Assembly: GCA_038207625.1 (NCBI GenBank)
Contig: JBBQZO010000010.1
Location: forward strand, 62,001 to 126,000
Reading direction: 5' to 3'
Source: JBBQZO01 sp038207625
GTDB taxonomy: Bacteria; Pseudomonadota; Gammaproteobacteria; Burkholderiales; Burkholderiaceae_D
Length of the DNA stretch: 64,000 nt
The translations under genes and the position numbers were made by a program. How positions within the stretch are numbered: position 1 is the first letter of the stretch; each line of letters starts with the position of its first letter. Shown piece by piece: positions 52,167 to 61,389 of the stretch. Under the pieces are notes generated by a model, which made no database searches, was not told the origin of the DNA, and saw nothing but the letters and a program-made list of their open reading frames with translations.

Positions 52167-52999
52167 TTGAGTAACACGTTTTCAAGCGTAGCGTAGTTGC
52201 AGTAGCACTCACCCTGGCGTCATACACGGCCTTGCTGGGCGCCCAGTTCGTCATCGAGCATCCACAGCAGTTCCCCGGCCTGGTGATACGCGACAGCAAT
52301 CCGGCCAACCAGCTGGTCGACGCCAACGGCAAGACCATCGCCAACTCCGGTCCGATCACCCAGATCAACCGCAGTTTCGTCAACCAGGGCAGCACCGAAG
52401 TCGAAGGCATCGACCTGGAAGTGGCGATGCGCAATTCGCTGGGCGAAATGGGCAAGCTCAACACCAAGCTTGAGTGGGACTACATGTTGTCGTTCAAGCG
52501 CACCGAGCGGCCGGGCGAAGCGACGGCCAACGTCGTCGGTTCCAACGGCGGTCTGTCGGACTGGGCCACCAGCGTGGGCGACATGCCGCGTCACCGCGCG
52601 TCGCTGTCGACCAACTGGACGCTGGGCGTGCATTCGCTCACGGGCACGGTCAACTTCACCTCGGCCGTGTCGCCGCTGCGCCGCTCCGACAACACGGTGA
52701 GCTACGACACGCCTTACTGCCAGTACGGCGTGGGCCAGCCAGCGAGCGCGTATTCGCTGGGCGGTCTGCCGAAGGTCTCGAACTACAACAACAGCTGCGA
52801 AGTGAAGAGCATGACCACCGTTGGCGTGGCGTATGCGTACACCGGCTTCAAGGACCTGACCTTGTCGGCCAACGTGAGCAATCTGTTCGACGTCGTCGCT
52901 CCTTACGATCCGCGCTATCCGACCGAAGGCTACAACACCCAGTTAGCTGACGGCACAGGATGCGTTTTCCGTCTGGGCGCCAGCGACAAGTTCAAGTAA
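52167..52999 (+). pseudogene. TonB-dependent receptor remnant with internal deletion and frame shift
   Basis: A ribosome site GGAGAGAT precedes TTG AGT AAC ACG TTT, reading (M)SNTF. One base is missing in the T-run at 52179-52182; in the shifted frame it goes on FKRSVVAVALTLASY, a receptor-type signal peptide. Straight after this the sequence is LLGAQFVIEHPQQFPGLVIRD and onward, the C-terminal third of a large receptor barrel (STEVEGIDLEVAMRN, VTLSANVSNLFD-like, ending GCVFRLGASDKFK). About 600 codons of plug and barrel are missing. The 3' part and its terminator are intact. Confidence 0.82.
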
Positions 53000-53326
53000 G
53001 TCGCTGCCGTGCGTCGGCGCGCTGCGCCGACCCATGCTCAAGATGCCGTCCGGTGTATGCCGGGCGGCATTTTTTTCGCCCGTGCGGCGCTGGGCGCGCC
53101 ACGCCGCAAGCGCTGCGCGCCAGCCGATGTCCCGCCCGTGCGGCCGGCCAATTTGATTGCCATGGTGCAAAGCGTCAACAGCGGGGACAAACCCGTGCTG
53201 ATCGCCTCATCGACGCGCCGCCCTGTGGCGCAGCATGGTCATGTCGCAGCGGCGCGGGCGCGCCGGACCAGCCCCGGTTCGCATGAGCCGCTCACTGGCG
53301 ACACCAGCTTACCCAGCGAGGCGATC
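53000..53326. other. Region after the receptor remnant
   Basis: Contains the terminator at 53043-53077, then about 250 bp without a recognisable gene up to the small gene at 53327. Confidence 0.5.
53043..53077 (+). terminator. Rho-independent terminator of the former receptor gene
   Basis: ATGCCGTCCGG / CCGGGCGGCAT, an 11-bp stem with one T-G pair, a 6-nt loop (TGTATG) and seven T. A textbook terminator left behind after the receptor gene decayed. Confidence 0.9.
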
Positions 53327-53482
53327 ATGACCAGCATTACCCGTACCACCCAGCCGGAAAAACAAGCGGTGCGCTCTTTTCTGGCACGTCAGCGTGCACT
53401 GCACGCGCCGCCCTTGGCGCCCGAGCAAATCCGTCAACAGCTGGGCTGGTGGCTGATCCCGGCCAACGGCCGCCGCCTGTGA
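53327..53482 (+). CDS. Small protein of unknown function (51 residues)
   Basis: From the ATG at 53327 with GAGG 5 nt upstream. Basic N-terminal half (EKQAVRSFLARQRALHAPP) and the motif PEQIRQQLGWWLIPA, a short pattern I associate with small hypothetical proteins of this family of bacteria. Convergent with the solute-binding gene, 9 bp away. Confidence 0.55.
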   Translation: MTSITRTTQPEKQAVRSFLARQRALHAPPLAPEQIRQQLGWWLIPANGRRL

Positions 53483-53491
53483 GGCTACCCA

Positions 53492-54289
53492 TCAGAACGA
53501 CGGCAGGCCGATCGTCGCATTCAGTTTGTCGATCAGTGCGTCGGGCACATTCTTACCGCACATGATGTGACGCGTTTCACCGCGCGGCATGTCGCGAAAG
53601 TGGATCACGTGCAATGCGCTAGCCTGCGCGCCCGCATGCGCGATCAGGTAGCGGGCCTCCTCGTCCGACGCAAACATGAACTCGACCGTGCCGGCGCCGA
53701 CCTCCTGCGCCATCTGCTGCATGGTGGCGGTCGACACCGCGACGATGGGCCGGCGGCGCGCCAGCATCGCGTCGAGCGCGCGGCCATACGAGAACTTGTC
53801 CTTGACCAGCACCCGCGTGCCGCGCTCTTGCAAAGCCTGATCGAGCGTGCCGCCCGCCGCAGCGACATAGCTCACGTGGGCCAGCGCGACCCAGTCGCTA
53901 TCGCGATAAATCGGTTTGCTGAACTTGGCGAATTGTTCGCGCTCGCTCGTGTGGAACCAGCCGATCGCGCAGTGCATGGCGTTGTCCTCCTTGAGCAGCG
54001 CCAGTTGACGGTTGGTCGGCACCCGGCGCCAGTGCACCGCGATGCCGGCCGCCCTGAATGCGCGCGCGGCGGGAGCGCCGGTCAGGCCGCCGGGGCTGCC
54101 GTCGGGCGCTTCGATCAGATAGGGCGGACGCTCGTTGAAGATGCCGATGATGGGGCCGTCGGCGGCGACGGCGCGCGCCAGTGACAGCGCCAATAAACTC
54201 GTCAGCAAGGCCGCACGCGACACCGTCGCGCGCCGGGTGGCGCGGCACAGCGCGATGGCGCTGCCCACATGGCTAGTCTGGCGGTGCAT
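53492..54289 (-). CDS. Periplasmic solute-binding protein (SBP_bac_3 fold)
   Basis: 265 residues with a signal peptide (LLTSLLALSLARAVAAD). The body starts GPIIGIFNERPPYLIEAPDG and holds FHTSEREQFAKFSKPIYRDSDWVAL, the pattern of amino-acid-type binding proteins used in ABC uptake or as sensors. No permease or ATPase gene is near. Start ATG at 54289 has GGAG 7 nt upstream. It is the third gene after the TonB receptor and LivK-like genes and is probably in the same transcript. Confidence 0.85.
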   Translation of the reverse strand: MHRQTSHVGSAIALCRATRRATVSRAALLTSLLALSLARAVAADGPIIGIFNERPPYLIEAPDGSPGGLTGAPAARAFRAAGIAVHWRRVPTNRQLALLKEDNAMHCAIGWFHTSEREQFAKFSKPIYRDSDWVALAHVSYVAAAGGTLDQALQERGTRVLVKDKFSYGRALDAMLARRRPIVAVSTATMQQMAQEVGAGTVEFMFASDEEARYLIAHAGAQASALHVIHFRDMPRGETRHIMCGKNVPDALIDKLNATIGLPSF

Positions 54290-54316
54290 GGCGGCGCTCC
54301 GGCTCCCGTGCGCCGC

Positions 54317-55627
54317 TTAGCGCGGCAAACCGATGATGATCTGCTGCGACGCATCCCAGCTGCGCGCCTGCGTATCGAGCCTGAACACCGTGAACGGCAC
54401 CTGGCCGACGATGTCGCCGTGACTGTCCCAGTCGACGGCTGCGTAGGCGCCGCTGTAGTCGACGTCCGCGCCCTGGCGCACCAAGGCCAGCGCCGCGCCG
54501 ATCGCCTCCGGGCGCACCACCGCACCGGGTGCGTTCATGACGGCGCGCAGGCTGTCGCGGATCATGCCCGGGGCCGGACTGCTGCTGTGGTTGAGCGTCC
54601 CGGCACGCTCGATCGCCAGCGCCATCAGCATCACGATGTCGTAGGTGGGCGCGGTGAAATCCTGCGGCTCGGCGCCATACTGGGCCAGGTAAATGCTGCG
54701 AAACTGCTGGTAGGACGGATTGTCGTAGGCGCCGATGGTCGCCGCCGCGCCGCGCACGCCGCCGATGATCTGGCTCGGATCGGCCAGGTTGTCGAGAAAG
54801 GTCTGGTTGCCCGCCGCCGTGCCCGGCAGCAGCCACAAGGCGGCGCTCTTGTAGGGCAGCGATTCGTTGACCACGTTGGCGGAAATGTCGGCCGCCAGAA
54901 TGCCATTCAGGATCACGTCGGGATGCGCGTCATACACCTGTGTCAGGTAAGGGTCGAAGCCGCTCTTGAGGCCGAACGGGATTTCCACCATGCCCACCAC
55001 CTGGCCGCCCAGCGCCTGGAAGGCGGGCGTAAACAGGCTGCTCAGGCCGGCCCCGAAGGCATCCCCGGCATTCACCAGCACCACTGCGCGGCGCTTGCCG
55101 GCGTCGAACGCCAGCTTGGCCAGCACCGGCGTGGCGTCCACGTCGGACACCCCGACGCGAAAGATCAGGTCGTCATCGGCAATCGTCGTCAGCGCGGGCG
55201 AGGAGCTCGATTCGGTCAGGATAGGCACCCCTTTCGCCTTGGCCAGCGGCAGCAGATTGAGTACCCGGGTCGAGGTCGACACGTTCAGGATCAGCACGCC
55301 CGCGTCGAGCAGTTGCTGGCCCATGTCCTGCGCCTCGGCATTGTCGCGCGCCACCAGCGCAACGGCGTTGAGGCGCTTGCCCAGCACGCCGCCGGCGTCG
55401 TTGACCTGTTTCGCCGCCAGCAGAAAAGCGTCGCGCGTCGAGGTGCGCCAGCCGACCGAGCCGATATTGAGCGCGCCCGGGTCCAGCATCGCCTTGATCG
55501 GATTGGCCGGCAGGGCGCTGCTGGCGTCGCCCCCGCCCCCGCCCCCGCAAGCGCCCAGCAGCGCCAGCAGCAGCACGCCCGGGCCCAGACTGCGCAGCCT
55601 AGAAACGATAGTCAAAGTGCAGTCCAT
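54317..55627 (-). CDS. LivK-like ABC substrate-binding lipoprotein
   Basis: 436 residues. Lipoprotein signal ending LLGAC (lipid on C27), followed by six glycines. The rest is a type I periplasmic-binding fold (RDAFLLAAKQVNDAGGVLGK, AALWLLPGTAAGNQTFLDN, TYDIVMLMALAIERAG) as in branched-chain amino-acid receptors. The start ATG lies 29 bp inside the 3' end of the TonB-receptor gene, so the two are coupled. With no permease nearby, a sensing role with the divergent YfiR-kinase is as likely as uptake. Confidence 0.88.
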   Translation of the reverse strand: MDCTLTIVSRLRSLGPGVLLLALLGACGGGGGGDASSALPANPIKAMLDPGALNIGSVGWRTSTRDAFLLAAKQVNDAGGVLGKRLNAVALVARDNAEAQDMGQQLLDAGVLILNVSTSTRVLNLLPLAKAKGVPILTESSSSPALTTIADDDLIFRVGVSDVDATPVLAKLAFDAGKRRAVVLVNAGDAFGAGLSSLFTPAFQALGGQVVGMVEIPFGLKSGFDPYLTQVYDAHPDVILNGILAADISANVVNESLPYKSAALWLLPGTAAGNQTFLDNLADPSQIIGGVRGAAATIGAYDNPSYQQFRSIYLAQYGAEPQDFTAPTYDIVMLMALAIERAGTLNHSSSPAPGMIRDSLRAVMNAPGAVVRPEAIGAALALVRQGADVDYSGAYAAVDWDSHGDIVGQVPFTVFRLDTQARSWDASQQIIIGLPR

Positions 55628-57656
55628 AGCGGCGCCCCAGCGAGGGATAGTCGATCCCGCCCACGCCGGGATCGACGTAGCGGCTGTTCCACAGGTCGCG
55701 CACCTGCAAGCGCAGCTGGGCGCGCGCGCCCAGCGTCCAGCGCGCCGTCAGCGTCGCGTCGACGTAGCCGGCCAGCTGGTAATCCTGGTTGGCCAGCAGC
55801 ACATTGGCCGTCGCCGCCGGGCGCGCGCCCACGTAGCGCTGGTCCAGCGCCAGCAGCAGGCGTTGCCCGACCAGGCTGACGCTGGCGCCCAGGTTGGCGC
55901 TATTGCGCGGGAACAGCTCGCCGTCCGGGCGCTGCGCCAGCGGCGCCAGCGTGTAGCGGTTCACGCCGCGCGCCGTGCTGGCGTGGCTCAGGTTGGCGTA
56001 GCCGTTGAACCAGTCGCGCTGGTAGCGCAGCTCCAGCTCGGCGCCTTTGACGCTGCTGTCGCTGGTATTGCGCGCCACCAGGTTGAAAAAAGCCTGCTCG
56101 AGCGTCACCAGATCGCTCACCCTGGTGTGGTACAGCGCCAGCGTGGCGTTCCAGTGCGGCGCCGGCGGCGTGGCCAGCTGCAGCTCGATGGTGTTGGCTT
56201 TTTGCGGCGCCAACTGGGGATTGCCGCGCACGTCACCCGGTTGCACGGCGCTGCGGTACAACAGCTCGGCCGAGGGCGCCTGGAAGGCGGTACCGCCCAG
56301 CAGCTTGACACCCCACTGGCCCGGCAGGCTGCCCACCAGACCGGCCCGAAACGACTTCTGCGCGCCGTACACCGAATGGTGGTCCTGGCGCGCACCGACG
56401 ATGCCCTGCCAGGTGCTCGCCAGGGGAAACTGCCATTGCAGGTAGGCGCCGGTATTGCGCAGCACTTGCTCGGCCGGCTCGCTGAGCTGGAAATCGGAAC
56501 CGTCGACCAGACTGTGGCGCTGGAACGACTCGAGCGTTTCATGGTCGCGCAGCAGATCGACGCCCAGCAACAGCGTCGACTGGGCGCTGGGCTGCCACAG
56601 CCACTCGACGCTGGCGTCCAGCGCCCGGTAGCCGAAGCTGCGCAGCAGATAATAATCGGACGCCCCCGTGCGCACCCGGTCGGCGCCGGTGGGCGCGCCG
56701 CTGCCGTAACTGACGCTGGCGCGCACACTGTGCTGGGCGTCCAGCGTGTGGTTCAGGTTGACACGCGCAAAACCCTGCTGCAGCGCCACGTGGCTGGGCG
56801 TGGCCAGCAGCGGGTTCAGGCTGGCAAATACATTGTCGCTGTCCTGCTGCTGCCAGAACAGATTGCCGTCGAGTTCGTCCTGCGCACCGCGCCAGCCGCC
56901 GCGCAGATAGACGCTGCGCGGATCGGCGCCGTCGTCGCTGGCCGCCGGCGCCTTGGCGTAGCGAGTGTAGTCGGGCGAAATGCGCGGCAGCGCCAGGTCG
57001 CCGCGCTGCTGCTGCGCCGCCTGCACGCCCCAGGCCAGCCAGTGCCCGGCGCCCTGCACGCTGCCGCTGCCGGCTAACAGCTCGCTGCTGCGCCCGGCCG
57101 CGCCGCGCTCGACATCGAGCGCCACGCGCTGCTCGCTGCCGTCGCGCCGGGTGATGATGTTGACCGCGCCCAGCAGCGCGTCGGCGCCATACAGCACCGA
57201 GACGGGCCCGCGCACGATCTCGATGCGCTCGATCATGCTCATCGGTATAAATTCGAGGCCGATCAACTGTTGCTGGGTGCTGCGAAAGGCGATCGGCTGG
57301 CCATCGAGCAAAATCTTGATGGTGCGGCTGGCCGCCTGGGCGCCGGCGTTGATGCCGCGCACGCCAAAGTTGTGGTTGAGCCGGTCGTCGCTCTCGACCA
57401 ATCCGGCCACATGGGCCAGAGCCTCGGCCACGCTCTGGTAGCCGTAACGGGCGATGTCGTCGGCGGTGATCAAACTCACCACCGCCGGCGTCGCCTGCAG
57501 CGGCGTGGCCGTTTTGGTGGCGGTGAGCACCTTGACGTTGCGCAACTGGTCCAGGCTCAGCTCAAACACGGTGTCCTCGTCGGCCATGGCCGGACCGGCC
57601 AGCGCCGTGCAGGCGGCGGCCAAGGCCAGTGAGCGTCGTGTTTTGCCATTCTCCAA
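55599..57656 (-). CDS. TonB-dependent receptor of the YfiR-kinase cluster
   Basis: 685 residues. It uses a TTG at 57656 with AGGGGG 6 nt upstream; that start gives the signal peptide (SLALAAACTALAGPAMAD). The plug domain is at about 45-160 (VSLITADDIARYGYQSVAEAL; IEIVRGPVSVLYGADALLGAVNI). The barrel ends YGLHFDYRF with the terminal phenylalanine required by the Bam machine. Ligand unknown. First gene of the receptor-LivK-SBP transcript, divergent from yfiR. Confidence 0.92.
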   Translation of the reverse strand: MENGKTRRSLALAAACTALAGPAMADEDTVFELSLDQLRNVKVLTATKTATPLQATPAVVSLITADDIARYGYQSVAEALAHVAGLVESDDRLNHNFGVRGINAGAQAASRTIKILLDGQPIAFRSTQQQLIGLEFIPMSMIERIEIVRGPVSVLYGADALLGAVNIITRRDGSEQRVALDVERGAAGRSSELLAGSGSVQGAGHWLAWGVQAAQQQRGDLALPRISPDYTRYAKAPAASDDGADPRSVYLRGGWRGAQDELDGNLFWQQQDSDNVFASLNPLLATPSHVALQQGFARVNLNHTLDAQHSVRASVSYGSGAPTGADRVRTGASDYYLLRSFGYRALDASVEWLWQPSAQSTLLLGVDLLRDHETLESFQRHSLVDGSDFQLSEPAEQVLRNTGAYLQWQFPLASTWQGIVGARQDHHSVYGAQKSFRAGLVGSLPGQWGVKLLGGTAFQAPSAELLYRSAVQPGDVRGNPQLAPQKANTIELQLATPPAPHWNATLALYHTRVSDLVTLEQAFFNLVARNTSDSSVKGAELELRYQRDWFNGYANLSHASTARGVNRYTLAPLAQRPDGELFPRNSANLGASVSLVGQRLLLALDQRYVGARPAATANVLLANQDYQLAGYVDATLTARWTLGARAQLRLQVRDLWNSRYVDPGVGGIDYPSLGRRYGLHFDYRF

Positions 57657-58031
57657 AGAGACCCCCTATTGCTACGCCGGCAGCGCTGACACGGACAGGA
57701 AGCTGAAATTTACCGCGTCCAGTATTGCTTAGTTCGCGACTGTCCACAAGCAGCTTTTGGCACCCATCGGCGCCGGCCACGCCCGCGTGTCGACAGAACG
57801 CAACGTCGAACCGGACGGTGCCGGGTGCGCCGCGCGGCCCCCGAATAAACGCGCGCACGCCGCGGCGATTCGGCTAGAATCGCTGATGGATGGCCACACT
57901 GTGCAACGCACGGGCGGTCGGCTTCGCGGCCGGCCTGCCCGACTGACAGCGCCGCCGCCGTCCCGAACACCAACTCGACCCCGCCGCGCGCCGCCCCGGC
58001 CAGCGGGACTGCCGTGAAAGGACGGGCGAGC
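57657..58031. other. Divergent promoter region between TonB receptor and yfiR
   Basis: About 375 bp that must drive both the receptor operon and the yfiR-kinase pair. I see no clear riboswitch, inverted repeat or small gene. Confidence 0.5.
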
Positions 58032-58607
58032 ATGAGCTTGCGACCGAATGCACTGCGGCACCCGTGCCGGTGGGCCCGCGTCCAGCTGTGTGCGCTGCTG
58101 TGCAGCGCTGCCTGCGCGCCCGCCGGCGCGGCCGACGCGAGCGCGCCCGAACATCAGATCAAGGCCGCCTACATCCTTAACTTCACGCGCTATGCCAACT
58201 GGCCGGCCTCGGTGCTGGTCGAGCCCGGCGGGCCGCTGGTGATCTGCATGATCGGCCAGGACGCCGACGACATCGCACGCGTGCTGCGCAGCCGCGCGGC
58301 GGGCGCCCACCCGCTCGAATTGCGCACCATCTCGCGCGTCGACGAGACCGGCCCCTGTCACGCGCTGTACATCGGCCCCACCGAACGGGCGCGCCAAGGC
58401 GCGCTGCTGGCGCGCCTGCGCGATCTGGCCATCCTCACCATCGGCGACTCGAGCTCCTTCCTGGCCGACGGCGGCATGATCAACATGATGCTGGTCGACG
58501 GCAGCATCCGCTTCGAGGTCAACCTGGCCGCCACCAAGCACTCGGGCATGAGCTTGAACCCGCGCGTGCTGGCACTGGCCGAGCGCGTCGTCGGCGGCGG
58601 CAAATGA
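58032..58607 (+). CDS. YfiR-family periplasmic protein
   Basis: 191 residues from the ATG at 58032 (AAAGGA about 9 nt upstream; a GTG at 58014 is the alternative). Signal peptide to about residue 34, then the YfiR (DUF4154) domain: HQIKAAYILNFTRYANWP, LVICMIGQD, CHALYIG and GDSSSFLADGGMINMMLVDG, ending with RFEVNLAATKHSGMSLNPRVL. In Pseudomonas YfiR binds the periplasmic CHASE8 part of YfiN and holds it inactive. Here the next gene, overlapping by 4 bp (ATGA), is a histidine kinase with a CHASE8-like N terminus. Confidence 0.93.
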   Translation: MSLRPNALRHPCRWARVQLCALLCSAACAPAGAADASAPEHQIKAAYILNFTRYANWPASVLVEPGGPLVICMIGQDADDIARVLRSRAAGAHPLELRTISRVDETGPCHALYIGPTERARQGALLARLRDLAILTIGDSSSFLADGGMINMMLVDGSIRFEVNLAATKHSGMSLNPRVLALAERVVGGGK

Positions 58608-60562
58608 GCGGCGCGCGCGTGCCGCTGCGCGACCTGGCGCTGCAGCGCAAGCTGCTGCTGGTGTCGCTGCTGACCACCGGCGTGGCGATGCTGGCGGCGC
58701 TGCTGGCGCTGGCCTCGTACGATGTGCTGGTGGCGCGTCCGCAACTGGTGCTCGACCTGGCCGGGCGCATGGCGCTGGTGTCGCTGAATCTGGACGTGGA
58801 CCTCAATTTCGGCGACCAGGCGGCCGCCACCCGCACCCTCGAAGCACTGCGCGCCAGCCCCGACATCCACAGCGCCTGTCTGTTCGACAGCCATCAGCGC
58901 CTGTTCGCGCGCTATGCGCGCGGCACCAGCCATCCGTGCGCCTGGGAAGGCAGCAGCGACGCGCCATCGCACCGTTTCTACGGCGACGTGCTGGCGATGA
59001 GCGCGCCGGTGCGCTACGAACACGAACTGGTCGGCTATCTGCAGGTCGACTATGCGCTCGCGCCGCTGGGCACGCGCCTGCGCCAGTACGGCCTGGTGCT
59101 GGCGGTGGTGATGCTCACGCTGGTGGTGGGCGGCCTGCTGCATGCGCTGGCGCTGCGCCGGCTGGTGACCCGTCCGCTGCTGGACCTGTCGGCGGTGGCC
59201 GACCGGGTCACGCGTGAGCAGCGTTACGACCTGCGTGCGCCGGTCAAGACGCACGACGAGGTGGGCCGTCTGGCCGAGGCGTTCAACACCATGCTCGGCA
59301 CCATCGCCACGCGCGACGCCGCGCTGCGCCTGTCGCAGTCGCTGCTGCACAACATCATCGAGCAATCGTCGTCGATCATCTACGTGAAGGACCTGGACGG
59401 ACGCTATCTGCTGATCAACGAGCGCTTTCGCCACATCCTGCCACCGGGCAGCATCGATCCGCTGGGCCACGTCGACAGCGATCTGTTCACGCCCGACGTG
59501 GTGCGCGCCGTGCGCGCCAACGACCTGGCGGTAATCGAGACGGGGCGGCCCTACTCGTACGAGGAGTGCGTGCCCGACAGCGCCGGCGCGATGCGCACCT
59601 ACATCTCCGAGAAGTTTCCCCTGATCGGCGAGGACGGCCGCAGCTGGGCGCTGGGCGGCGTCTCGACCGACATCACCGAGCGCAAGAAGAACGAGGTCGA
59701 GCTGATCCAGTACCGCGACCGGCTCGCGGAACTGGTCGACGTGCGCACCGCCCAGATTGTCGAAGCGAACCACGAGCTGGCCGGCTCGCTCGAGACGCTG
59801 CGCGTGGCCCAGGACGAGCTGGTACGCAGCGAAAAACTGGCCGCGCTCGGCGCCTTGGTGGCAGGCGTGGCGCACGAACTGAACACGCCGATCGGCAACA
59901 GCCTGCTGGCCGTGAGTACGCTGATCGACCAGACGCACGCGTTCACCAAGTCGAGCGCCGAGGGCGTCAAGCGCTCGACGCTGCAAGCGTATGTCGAGGA
60001 CGTGGCCGCCGGCGGCGAGATCGTACTGCGCAATCTGCACCGCGCGATCGACCTGGTGGCCAGCTTCAAGCAGGTCGCCGTCGACCGCACCACGTCGCAG
60101 CGGCGCCAGTTCCGCCTGCTCGACCTGACCAGTGAAATTCTGCTGGTGCTGCTGCCGACGTTCAAGAAATCGGGCATCACGGTGCGCCAGGAGATTCCCG
60201 ACACGATCATGATGAACAGCTATCCGGGCCCGTTCGGCCAGGTGTTGATCAACCTGATCAACAACGGCGTGAGCCACGCCTTTGAAGGGCGCAGCGAAGG
60301 CGCCATCGTGCTGGCCGCGCGCGCCATCGATGCCGCCTGGATCGAGGTCAGCGTCAGCGACAACGGCACCGGCATCGCGCCCGAAAACATGAGCCGCATC
60401 TACGACCCCTTCTTCACCACCAAGCTGGGCAAGGGCGGCTCGGGACTGGGTCTGAACATCGTCTATAACATCGTCTACGGCGTATTGGGCGGCAAGATCG
60501 ACGTCGACAGCACGGTCGGCGTTGGCACCCGCTTCATCCTGACCCTGCCGGTCGACGGCTAG
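58604..60562 (+). CDS. CHASE8-like/HAMP/PAS sensor histidine kinase
   Basis: 652 residues. First helix about 17-37, periplasmic CHASE8-type domain 40-158, second helix about 162-184, HAMP 185-240, PAS 245-365. A coiled linker leads to the phospho-histidine H424 (GVAHELNTPIGN). N-box asparagines N553/N554 (LINLINNGVSHAFEG), G1 DNGTG (586-590), G2 GSGLGL (612-617). The N terminus is like that of YfiN, but the output is a kinase of the NtrB/FixL style instead of a diguanylate cyclase. No response regulator is adjacent. Start overlaps yfiR. Confidence 0.93.
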   Translation: MSGARVPLRDLALQRKLLLVSLLTTGVAMLAALLALASYDVLVARPQLVLDLAGRMALVSLNLDVDLNFGDQAAATRTLEALRASPDIHSACLFDSHQRLFARYARGTSHPCAWEGSSDAPSHRFYGDVLAMSAPVRYEHELVGYLQVDYALAPLGTRLRQYGLVLAVVMLTLVVGGLLHALALRRLVTRPLLDLSAVADRVTREQRYDLRAPVKTHDEVGRLAEAFNTMLGTIATRDAALRLSQSLLHNIIEQSSSIIYVKDLDGRYLLINERFRHILPPGSIDPLGHVDSDLFTPDVVRAVRANDLAVIETGRPYSYEECVPDSAGAMRTYISEKFPLIGEDGRSWALGGVSTDITERKKNEVELIQYRDRLAELVDVRTAQIVEANHELAGSLETLRVAQDELVRSEKLAALGALVAGVAHELNTPIGNSLLAVSTLIDQTHAFTKSSAEGVKRSTLQAYVEDVAAGGEIVLRNLHRAIDLVASFKQVAVDRTTSQRRQFRLLDLTSEILLVLLPTFKKSGITVRQEIPDTIMMNSYPGPFGQVLINLINNGVSHAFEGRSEGAIVLAARAIDAAWIEVSVSDNGTGIAPENMSRIYDPFFTTKLGKGGSGLGLNIVYNIVYGVLGGKIDVDSTVGVGTRFILTLPVDG

Positions 60563-60685
60563 CAGCGCGCGCCCGATGGCGTGCGCGCTTCGCGATGGCG
60601 TGGGCGCTCCCGCGCGCGCCGGGCAGCGCGCCGACTGGCAGCGCGTGCGGCGCGAGCCGCCTGCCGCGCGCCCATCGTCACACCG

Positions 60686-61156
60686 CTAGTTGTGCCAGAT
60701 GCCGCACTGAATCGTCACGTCGTCGAAGCGTTCGAAGTACATCGACTTGTGCTCGATCTTCTGGTTGGCCGGATTGACCCAGTTGTAGTTGACCCAGCCG
60801 CTGTTTTTGGTCTTGAGCAGCTCGACGCGCTCGCGCACGAAGTACTTGCCGTCCGAATCGCGCACGTCGATCAAGTCGACGCCGCGGATCTTGGGATTGG
60901 TGCCGTGCGCCAGATTGACACCCTTGAGCGTCGACACCGTCAGATACAGGTCGCGGTCCTTGAACTGCCCTTTCGGGCTGTTGACCTCATCGACCAGCTT
61001 GTCCTTGCCGTTCGCCTTCAGGAACGCGGCCGCCTTGTGCACCAAGGCCACCGCCTCGTCGGCCGTGCCGCGCTCCTCGGCCTGCGCCGGCGCGCCCAGC
61101 GCAAACAATCCGGCGCACAGCGCCACCGACATCCACCGTCGCCGCAAATTGAACAT
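60686..61156 (-). CDS. Secreted single-Cache-domain protein (copy 2)
   Basis: 156 residues. Signal peptide ending PAQAEE (about 27), then a lone Cache domain with the same blocks as the protein at 43634-44095: DEAVALVHKAAAFLKANG, SPKGQFKDRDLYLTVSTLKG, AHGTNPKIRGVDLIDVRDSDG and KIEHKSMYFERFDDVTIQCGIW. Lies just past the YfiR-kinase pair on the other strand. It may bind a small ligand in the periplasm and present it to a membrane partner. Confidence 0.88.
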   Translation of the reverse strand: MFNLRRRWMSVALCAGLFALGAPAQAEERGTADEAVALVHKAAAFLKANGKDKLVDEVNSPKGQFKDRDLYLTVSTLKGVNLAHGTNPKIRGVDLIDVRDSDGKYFVRERVELLKTKNSGWVNYNWVNPANQKIEHKSMYFERFDDVTIQCGIWHN

Positions 61157-61389
61157 GCTTCCTCCGTCAGTTGAAACATCGAGCTACCGGAAACATAGTA
61201 CCCCCAAGCTGGGCCGTGCGCATCAATTGCCGCGCTGCGCCGCGCACTTGTCACGCGCGCGCCACGCACACCCGGCGCGGTGATTTTATTTATCGATTAC
61301 CGATGCGGCAAACATGGCATATTCCTACAATAAAACCATCGACTGCACGCCATGTGTCCCGGCGCTGAGGGACCAACCAAGGAATCACC

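Noticed and set aside
57657..58031. Cobalamin riboswitch upstream of the TonB receptor
   Set aside because: No B12-box-like conserved sequence or matching folded leader was seen on the minus strand.
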